DNA of 64,000 bases, taken from the NCBI GenBank assembly GCA_037783415.1, contig JAZGTN010000038.1, positions 248,001 through 312,000 on the forward strand. The letters run 5' to 3'. The notes below the pieces were generated by a model. It was not told the DNA's origin, ran no database searches, and was given only the letters and a program-made list of their open reading frames with translations. This document shows positions 57,601 to 64,000 of this stretch, piece after piece (position 1 is the first letter of the stretch; every line of letters starts with the position of its first letter). This DNA is from Leptasterias polaris (taxonomy: Eukaryota; Echinodermata; Asteroidea; Forcipulatida; Asteriidae). Position numbers and translations under genes: made by a program.

Positions 57601-59517
57601 GCAAGCGAATTTAACATTGTGTTCTTTATTAAACTTCTTTTTTTAGTACGAGAAAACATCAAAAATCAGACCGTAATAAGTGAGGTCGTAACCCGTTGAG
57701 CCTATGAACGATGTACAAAATGAATACACGTTGTTTACTACGGAGGTCAAAATCATCACATTCACGGCACGTTCTTTACTGTTTTTTCACTCAAATTGCA
57801 TTTTATCCCTCCCTTTAATCAACAACCAACCACAAACCAGCTTACCCCTGCTCTATATGAACACACACATTGATTGTTCACTCATAAAGGTCTTAAATCA
57901 ACCATAAACTTTCAACATTTTGTCGTCGCCAAAGCGAAAACAAAATGGCTGACGTTCTGTTTCTGCTTGCTTTTGCATGCATGTGCAATATCTGATAACG
58001 CAACGACTGTTGCATGTTTCTAACTTGCTTTTGTTGCAGGGATCAGTGCACTGATCTCTACAACATTGGATTAGTGCAGTGCAGTTCAATTTTGGAAATT
58101 GCCAACTCCGGAACTGAATCGGCCGTTGATTAATAGAGAGTTTGTGACGTCTGAAACGGAAGTCGTGTTTTTCAAAAACGGAATTTGCACTTTTCTGAAA
58201 CGGAAAATCATTGGCCCTACAGATTCCTGATATAAAACTAGGAGGGTAGGGGTGATATAAAACTAAAAGAGTGGCACGCAAACAAGCTAGATTACACATC
58301 CATGCGGAACATACAACGCGGGAAAATCACTGGTTGCCTACTGAGAGCCAGCCAGTTGAAGAGTTTCACGCGGCATACCAGCGAAGTAACACATGACCTT
58401 TGACCTCGCAGTAGCCAAGCCGACAACAAGGGACGTTGGTTCGGTTGTCGTGTGAAACACCGTTGTGAAATAGCAAACCACCAAGGTGCTAGACAGTTGG
58501 CGCTCGTAACCGAGGACGTTGGTTGTCAGCGCTCGTGTGAAAAGGGCTAAAGACTCCAAACTGACCTGGAAATGGGTCAGGACCCACAGGGACCAGAAGT
58601 CCGGTTCAGTTCTGGCCCCGGAGTTTATGAATATTGCATAATTTTTGAGCTAATTATTTTACATTTCAAGTAATTAACCACAAGGGAAGCTGAACTTAAT
58701 GTACAATGTTCGAATAATGGTGGGTTTTTTGACTCATAAGTTCAAAACTAAATTGTTTTACTTATTGTTAAAAACCACATGCAAAATCACGCATTTCAGG
58801 CAAAATCATACAAATCTTGGTTACGTTCTTGAATACATCAAGTATAACACGTATTAAAATTTTGTTTACGGGACTAATTTTTTATATTACAGGTTGGCGA
58901 GACAGTTTTTTTCCTGAAGAAGCCTTGCAGTAGACGTTCGGGTAATTATAATGTAGGGTTAATACATAGATCTATATCGAAACGTCCGAAATCAATGAGT
59001 CATAGGGAAAAAATCCTTGACTAAAAAAACCCAATTTCGAAACCTTCAAATCATTTCAAATGATTAAAGCCTATTCTATTTGTAATACTTCAACTACAAA
59101 GAGTTAGTATGTGTTCAAAATGGTTGCTCGTCCGTCAGTTTGTTTGCTGTTGTTTCCTGTATCTTTTTATCGGCTGTATTAATTTTTGAAGAATTGTTTT
59201 TGTTGTACTCATGGCATCTTAACAAATCGGGGATTGAGTTTGAGGCAGTAAAACACACGTCCCCCATTATGACGTTTGTTTTGACCACACAAAGCACACA
59301 AGGAAAGCTTTACTACTGATAAAAAGTCGTCTAATAAATCCTGTATACCACGTTTGAATCTGTTTATAGTTTACCATAAATCTCTTGTACCACATAGAAT
59401 GCAGAGTTATACCGTGTTGTATTAAAAGCACGTGACTGTCTATTTGCTTGATATACAGATACCGTGAATGGGGCCTGGAACGTCAACGGCAGTGGTTTTT
59501 CAAAGTTAAACTTTTAA
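42597..59517 (+). CDS. F5/8C-SRCR-SRCR secreted protein, copy C (complete)
   Basis: Eight exons: 42597-42651, 46654-46722, 47663-47782, 49397-49605, 50786-50924, 51282-51590, 56224-56535 and 59459-59517. They total 1272 nt (423 aa) with all phases consistent. Domain order is as copy B: signal peptide (MSTFALASSILLMGVLLF), linker, F5/8C over exons 3-5, SRCR1, SRCR2 and tail. Introns are longer than in B because of extra transposons. The tail is three residues longer than in B through a one-base insertion (GSGFSKLNF). The F5/8C domain has an additional Cys (WSNHCPHF) and a different loop (SLSSASML). Intron 3 uses a GC donor, as in B. Confidence 0.88.
43863..44832. mobile_element. CCGGTGT-ended element 1 with repeated GTCCCCC words
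   Basis: The left end has ccggtgtggaacggagattc followed by tgtccccccgg. The inverted right end finishes gacagaattccctgtgacac and then cgg. Inside both ends are degenerate 15-17-bp repeats centred on tgtccccc(g/c) (about 43880-44070 and 44640-44815). Non-coding. Confidence 0.65.
44829..45305. mobile_element. CCGGTGT-ended element 2, adjacent to element 1
   Basis: Ends ccggtgtcacg...acgttccggcgtactgagcg and cgccggaatgctcagtgcgc...gacaccgg in inverted orientation. It shares the acaccggtgt palindrome with element 1. Confidence 0.6.
45590..46490. other. C-specific intronic segment
   Basis: Absent from gene B intron 1. Starts tgtgacccgctctgcaaaaa at the end of the single 78-bp unit. Probably a mobile element by its presence/absence pattern, but I could not identify clean ends or a coding frame. 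Confidence 0.45.
46654..46722 (+). CDS. Copy C exon 2: linker
   Basis: Identical in sequence to copy B exon 2. Donor gacg|gtaact. Confidence 0.8.
46723..47662 (+). other. Copy C intron 2
   Basis: Aligns with gene B intron 2; AT-rich, nothing else recognised. Confidence 0.7.
47663..47782 (+). CDS. Copy C exon 3: start of F5/8C domain
   Basis: Differs from copy B at Ile/Ser in MESGAI(S/P)D and at KARLNEG. Donor gagg|gcaagt (GC donor). Confidence 0.85.
47783..49396 (+). other. Copy C intron 3 (GC-AG)
   Basis: Contains an AT-rich palindromic microsatellite (taattacaattat words, about 48277-48315), the forward SINE at 48515 and a G run near 49117. Confidence 0.75.
48515..48660 (+). mobile_element. 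tRNA-derived SINE with Asn-like head, gene C intron 3
   Basis: The head 48515-48588 can fold as a tRNA: a 7-bp acceptor (ggctaga/tctagtc), a gctc/gagc D stem and an anticodon stem ccgg/ccgg. The loop has GTT at the anticodon place, but C instead of the universal U33, and the T stem has a mismatch. The following caatttttctttgttcaacc tail recurs in the other SINE copies. I therefore call it a SINE, not a tRNA gene. Confidence 0.7.
49397..49605 (+). CDS. Copy C exon 4: middle of F5/8C domain
   Basis: 209 nt, phase 1 to 0. Encodes NSHWWLPAQNAIAGSWIQVD...GLIVQS-LSSASMLT-FSIQYS. Donor acgg|gtcaga. Confidence 0.88.
50363..50489. repeat. Perfect 58-bp inverted repeat in gene C intron 4
   Basis: Arms 50363-50420 and 50432-50489 are exact reverse complements, identical to those in gene B. 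The spacer is 11 bases here against 9 in B. Confidence 0.9.
50550..50700 (+). mobile_element. tRNA-derived SINE in gene C intron 4
   Basis: Ortholog of 16880-17030, nearly identical. Confidence 0.65.
50786..50924 (+). CDS. Copy C exon 5: end of F5/8C domain
   Basis: Encodes FNGNVDGGQRVTVTFPEVLR...WSNHCPHFAFEVLGC. It carries an extra Cys not present in A or B. Confidence 0.85.
51000..51170. repeat. (AAAC)n-type microsatellite, gene C intron 5
   Basis: Homologous to 17330-17520 but shorter, with an (ac)n segment near 51118. Confidence 0.85.
51282..51590 (+). CDS. Copy C exon 6: SRCR domain 1
   Basis: 103 codons; DDILRGRVEIYHDGAWGAVC. Donor ccac|gtaaga. Confidence 0.88.
52637..53332. mobile_element. 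TTAA-flanked 696-bp insertion inside piggyBac, copy C
   Basis: Flanked by TTAA at 52633-52636 and 53333-53336; A and B show the empty acatttaataacatt site. The right end (cacaagtgtggg) has an inverted partner (cccacacttgtg) at about 52754, just after a third TTAA, so a 579-bp inverted-repeat element plus a 113-bp hairpin leader may be stacked. Non-coding. Confidence 0.75.
53814..55559 (-). pseudogene. piggyBac transposase pseudogene, copy C
   Basis: The N-terminal acidic part ends near 55179. The core is 54443-55147 with SPDETMVKFKGR, NESDTGYTCAWELFTG and IYMDNWFSSP. Further core and Cys-rich tail follow to 53814. A 2-base loss right after the start codon shifts the frame. Others follow after GTVRYT-like sequence and in YNKYMG. 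It keeps the 36 bases missing from copy B. Confidence 0.87.
56224..56535 (+). CDS. Copy C exon 7: SRCR domain 2
   Basis: 104 codons; EINVDGAWGAIC and TQAATGAFF (Thr for Ser in A and B). Donor ttcaag|gtatta. Confidence 0.88.
56957..58548. mobile_element. 1592-bp insertion in gene C intron 7
   Basis: Ends ttaagcccatttcacacgag and ctcgtgtgaaaagggct, imperfect inverted repeats. A and B have the empty ttttgacaaagactcc site. Several internal cgtgtgaaa words. No clean target duplication and no transposase frame. A second element is nested at 57447-58218. Confidence 0.75.
57447..58218. mobile_element. Nested 772-bp element with AGGGCCAAT ends
   Basis: Ends agggccaataattttcc and ggaaaatcattggccct are inverted repeats. 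Subterminal cggaaaacgga/gaaacggaa words repeat near both ends. A hAT-like origin is possible, but I could not confirm an 8-bp duplication. Confidence 0.65.
58893..58933 (+). CDS. Candidate alternative terminal exon, copy C
   Basis: Acceptor tattacag; reads GWRDSFFPEEALQ then TAG in the exon 7 phase. Same as copy B. Confidence 0.35.
59459..59517 (+). CDS. Copy C exon 8: tail
   Basis: Acceptor atatacag|atacc. Reads DTVNGAWNVNGSGFSKLNF then TAA. An extra T in the ttttt run shifts the last codons relative to A and B. Confidence 0.65.
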
Positions 59518-59767
59518 TGTCGCAGTCTTCCTAATGTTGAGCTGAAGTGTCTACCTAAAGGACCTGTGCATGATCGGCTCATCTATTACTAAAGAATTAG
59601 CTAGAATAATAACCAAACGGAGATATTCGTTGCTTCTTGAATTCAAGCCTTAATAGCTATTATTACTCGATACCAATCATTATTCAAATCATGTACAGGA
59701 TTAAAGTACAATCAGTTCAGGTGTAATACAAGAAGTAGGCTACTCAGTTTTATGATGTGGAGGTAAC

Positions 59768-59975
59768 CAGCTAACACAATACGTTGTCACAACATTGCAC
59801 AACGTTGTGATAAGGTTGCAATTTGGTCGATGGGATGACAACGTTTTGACTACGTTGCATGAATATTAGATCTTAATGATGTTCAACCAATGTTCTACAT
59901 TGGTTGCATGTTGGTAATTTATGCAACGTTTTATATGTAACGTTTTCACAACGTTGTGTTTTGATATTGTTACAA
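59768..59975 (+). mobile_element. AACGTTGT-rich element, unit C
   Basis: Ortholog of 5826-6030 and 24521-24727. Confidence 0.7.
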
Positions 59976-60815
59976 AATCGTATTTAAATTAGTAAGGCAA
60001 CAGCGTTATGGATACGTTGTATTTTCGGGGCTCATTAAGGCAACTTTAAGAATAAGAAATAACTAAAAACACTTGCGAAAACAACCATGTGTAAAACACT
60101 CTTTTATTGAATACCAAACATTGTCTTTTCTTTTTCTTGTTCAGAGTTGCACATCACATTATAATGTTGTATTTTAAGAGAAATAGTGTGGGTATGTGGA
60201 ATTTGGCAAGAAATATCGTGCCACCGACCTGTTTACTAAGAAAAAATTGTGTTAGAGAGAGCAAATGGTGGCAATTTTAAGGTAAGGCAGACCTTTTTGC
60301 ATTAAACCTCACACGTTCAAATGATAGTCGGCCGACCATTGCTTCAAAATGATACAAAATTGCATTTTCTCTAAAATGAAACGACACCTGGCGATTGAGT
60401 TCACTGGATACTTGGGAATAAGTTTCAGTCAAGTTATTTTGCAGTAACTTAAGTACATTTTTTTCATGTCTGCATGTAACCTTACTCAACTTTCCATGCG
60501 TTTACAAAAGAAATTACAAATAACGCAGAATGAGACACCAATTTTACTGCCTTAATCACAGTTCATTGTCTACAAAGATTGTTAATGTGGCAATTCCGTT
60601 TTGGTTTTTTTCTCGGATTGCGATGAAAACCCAATAGTCTAAATAGTAAGTCACCTCCCTAGCGAACTATTAATCTAATGAGACTGACTTTCAGCATATG
60701 ATGGGAAAGATCTTAATGTGATTTTCTATGTATCAACCTTTGTGTATCCTAGCCCATTATGCTGGTAATAAGCGCACATACAAATTACAAGCCAGTCCAT
60801 TTCACAATAGATTGT
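59976..60815. other. Unit spacer, no gene seen
   Basis: Same spacer as 6031-6844. Nothing recognised. Confidence 0.6.
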
Positions 60816-60879
60816 GACAGAGGCTAGCAGTGCAACTTGAGTAGCATTTATTTATTTGTATTATTATTTTTATTTTTTT

Positions 60880-63406
60880 TGCAAGATAGCTCCTGAACCA
60901 CTCCAAGCCAGTACCTCTGATACCATAAAAATCAAGTTTAGATAGGAGAATTTCGTGATCAACGGTATCAAATGCCTTGGAGAGGTCTAGGAACACCCCA
61001 AGGGTATGGCACGACTGTTCTCGTCCTGATGTAATTTTGTCAATAGACTGTGCAAGTTTCGCGCGCATTCGAACTTCCGGGACCATAGTGGTCCAAACAT
61101 ATGGAGTTTTACGTGGGCGAGATTTTGTTTCGTCAATTATTTAAGTTTAACGTAGGTTTTATGACCTAGAAAAGTATACATGTTGTTGGGAACGTAATAC
61201 TAAGTGATAACAAAATATGAAAGTAAAACCAATTCAACAATATAACGAAGAAAACCCAAGAATTAAACTTGACCTCAGCTTCCGGTTATTGCAAAAAATT
61301 AAGAATTTTGTGCTCGCCTCCGATCATAAAACTTACGTAAACGCTTGTTTTGGATGCGCAATTATAATCGCCAGATGCTGTAATTGCAAAGCAAACCCTT
61401 TTCATTGCAGTCTATGGCTGTTGAGGCGTCAGCATCCTCTTTAAACTGCGATACGGGTCCATTTAAAACCCGTTTGACCTTCACGAATCCGCGTAAGGGG
61501 TTTCTAAAAAGTTAACATCAAATAGGCATCCTTGTCCCAGAGTTTTAATTTTTTTTCAATAATAATATACACACTATTGTGATTTTGTTTTTCAAAAGCT
61601 AAAACTTTTCATAAAATTGTAATGATTTATTTTTGTTGTTCAGATTTTGTCATGAGATATAATTTAAAACAAAGATTTAATTTCAGGAATAAAAATGTTC
61701 TTCGTTTGACGTGTTTTCTCGTTCGGATACGCGCGAGACTTGCACAGTCTATTGATTGCAGGATAGCATGTACGGTTGAATGATTCTCTCGGAACCCGTA
61801 TTGTGCATCGGATAAAATAATGTTCTTTTGCAACAAATCAGAAGTGCAAAGGTAAATAATACGTTCAAGAATTTTCGAAAAAGAAGTTAAAATAGAAACG
61901 GGTCTCTAACTACTTACAAGATGGGGTCACCTTTCTTAAAAATAGGAACTACTCTTCATGGAATCTGGAACAATACCAGTAGTAAGTGACTGATTCATAA
62001 TATAAGTGAGTGGCCCAGAAATGCAAGAAATTATGTTTTTAATAAAAATGCTGTTAAACGAATCATATGACCATCGCTTTTTTTTTCTCGAGAGGCTCAG
62101 AACGATGGTAATGAGTTCACGCTCTGTTACGGGCGCAAACAATATAGAATGAAGGTTAGGGTTGAAAAGATAATTTTGATAATTGGTGGGACTATTAATT
62201 TGAGTGGCAAGTTTGGGTCCAATGTTGACAAAATAATTATTAAAATGCTCTGCTAATAAACAGGAATAATGTATACTGGAGTTGTTGACATTTGATACTA
62301 ATGGTTTTACGAGGTGTGTTATTTTTAAAGACAGAGTTGATAATTTGTCATGTGTTTTTGATGTTGGTGGGCATAATGATTTGTTTTTGCAGAACGTAAA
62401 ACGGTGGTGAGTAAGTTTCTAAAACGAATATATTCCTCCTGTCGGTTAGAGTCACTGGGACAACGGATACATTTATGATAAAGTTTGTTTTTGTGATTAT
62501 TGGATTTAAAAGAGCTCGAGTTATCCAAGGGCATCTAGGTTGAGACTTTTGATTCGAGTGTTTATCTCTTACCAAGGGAACAAATTAGTGTTCATAAAAA
62601 TATTAAACGATGTATCATGATTATCAGTACTAAAAATTGAAGACCAGTCCGTGGATTCCAAATTTGATTTAAAACGGCTTACATTTTCAGGGGAAGTTTT
62701 GAAAAAAATATTTAGATTGGATGGAGTGAATTTTTTTATTGAAAGGAATTTTTGTAAAAATGGGAAAATGATCAGAAATATCGGTAATTAGAATGCCCGA
62801 GCTAAGCGGAGGAGGATATTACAAAAAAAATTATCAGTAAAGGTGGCAGAGGTAGTCGAAATTCTAGTAGGTTTATATTAATTTAAAGGGATAAAAGAAT
62901 GGCTAAACATTGAATCCATGAATTCTTGTGTTTGACTATGATGGTCACTGCTCAGTAGATTTATATTAAATACTCCCGAGATAACACGGTTTGTTACTCT
63001 CAGAAAGTCGAGTTTGAATTTCGAAGATCAGTAGCTATATACAAGGCAACACGACCCCCACTTTATTGATTCGACTGTTGGCCTCGAGGTGGAAACCCGG
63101 AATAGTTAAAGTATTCAAGGGTGAATCGGAATTCTTGAGCCATGTTTCTGAGAGGCCAAGGACAGAAAATGAAGACTGGAGAGTTTGTAAATAATTGATC
63201 AATTGATCAAAATGTTTCGAGAGACTTCTGATATTCATATGAAAAAAAGAAAGCTGGGAAGGGTCGTTCGGATTAAATGAGGCTTGAAAATTTGTTTCAT
63301 TGAGATAATCACATGAGTTTTGATTATTGTTCAAATTGTTAGGGTCATTTACGAGGTCAATAGCTTCAAAATTGAAATTGTAGCTTTCAGCTCCTAGGGG
63401 AGTCAT
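60880..63406 (-). pseudogene. LINE ORF2 remnant, unit C
   Basis: MTPLGAESYNFNFEAIDLVN start at 63406, endonuclease opening, RT blocks PVTERELITIVLSL (about 62130), YGFRENHSTVHA (about 61790) and [18 protein letters not shown] (about 60990). Many frameshifts; truncated after RSYLAKK. Confidence 0.8.
61046..61749. mobile_element. 704-bp TA-flanked MITE in LINE, unit C
   Basis: Ends gactgtgcaag / cttgcacagtc, flanked by TA (61044-61045 and 61750-61751). Same insertion as in A and B. Confidence 0.82.
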
Positions 63407-63711
63407 TTAATTCAGTTGTAAAGCAACCAATGCCGGTTGGCTCCATCGAATTTATTGAACAAAATATATAAAGAATGACTATAGACATAAAATTAACAAG
63501 ACAGGACACGACGAGGACAACATTTAGATACAAAATGACTAGAAAGGATAAACAGTATAGCATAACGGTAATTAAGTATACCAGTTGAATTTAGCACTCA
63601 ATTAAGCGTGTCTGAGGCAGCGGTACATTGATCATAAAATGTGATTATTTCCAATGTTTGATTGGATAGGTTTTGCTCACCTAGCAAAACAAGAAACTGA
63701 GTCATTTCCTG

Positions 63712-64000
63712 AGTTTTTGGAGGTCATCCTTGGAGCTAACAATTACACGGTTGCCATCTTTCCGTAGGATCTCAATCCGACCGTCTTGGGTCCACACCTT
63801 GTCAGTAGCTGGATGACGCTTCGCTTCATTCAGCCAACCTTGGCGTTCCCGGGTGAGGCTTTTGTTGACATAATGTTTGAGCCTTTAAATTTGGCTCGAA
63901 GACGGTAGAAGGCGGCTCGGGAGTTGTAGTCAACAAACTTGACTATTATTGGTCTGGTCCTTGACTTCCCCAATGCATCTTGGTGAGACCCAATACGATG
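63712..64000 (-). pseudogene. LINE ORF1p-like C-terminus, unit C (partial)
   Basis: C-terminal RRM-like part of ORF1 matching 29812-30100; continues beyond the window. Confidence 0.7.

Larger units (their letters stand above)
60865..64000 (-). mobile_element. Decayed LINE, unit C (runs off window)
   Basis: Same LINE and same 3' truncation as in units A and B, with the MITE at 61046-61749. A deletion near 63023 removes about 85 bp relative to the other units. Confidence 0.85.

Overview
The window is animal nuclear DNA: AT-rich, intron-rich and packed with transposons. The genes encode secreted proteins built from F5/8C (discoidin), SRCR and PAN/apple domains. Expanded families of this kind are typical of marine deuterostomes such as echinoderms or amphioxus, so I suspect an echinoderm, but nothing here fixes the species.

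The backbone is a tandem array of one gene type on the + strand. Each gene has eight small exons: signal peptide, a short Asn/Thr-rich linker, an F5/8C domain over three exons, two SRCR domains (one exon each) and a short tail. Copy A (1-5560) is cut by the window edge and begins inside the last F5/8C exon. Copy B (11590-24256, 420 aa) and copy C (42597-59517, 423 aa) are complete. I derived the exon joins from splice sites and reading phase, and all phases agree. Each gene is followed by the same spacer and by a 3'-truncated, decayed LINE on the - strand (6915-10600, 25630-30575, 60865-64000), so the duplicated unit is gene plus LINE. The three genes carry the same piggyBac element in intron 6. 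The LINE copies share a TA-flanked MITE, so these insertions predate the duplications. Later insertions, such as a solo LTR upstream of C and 9-bp-TSD MITEs in and near B, are private to one copy.

Between the B and C units lies about 9.65 kb of different sequence (31097-40753). It holds a complete four-exon gene for a secreted PAN plus F5/8C protein (36275-37853, 285 aa). A tandem duplicate of its first exon lies upstream and is broken by a small 'AACGTTGT' repeat element. The region also has a decayed DIRS-type reverse transcriptase/RNase H fragment, a short piggyBac derivative, a TA-flanked MITE, SINE remnants and a terminal-inverted-repeat element sitting exactly at the duplication breakpoint.

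The likely theme is a locus of secreted lectin/scavenger-like recognition proteins. B and C are nearly identical in most exons but differ at clustered residues in predicted F5/8C loops. This would fit diversification of a ligand-binding surface, but that is inference. I saw no bacterial-type systems, CRISPR array, rRNA or convincing functional tRNA.
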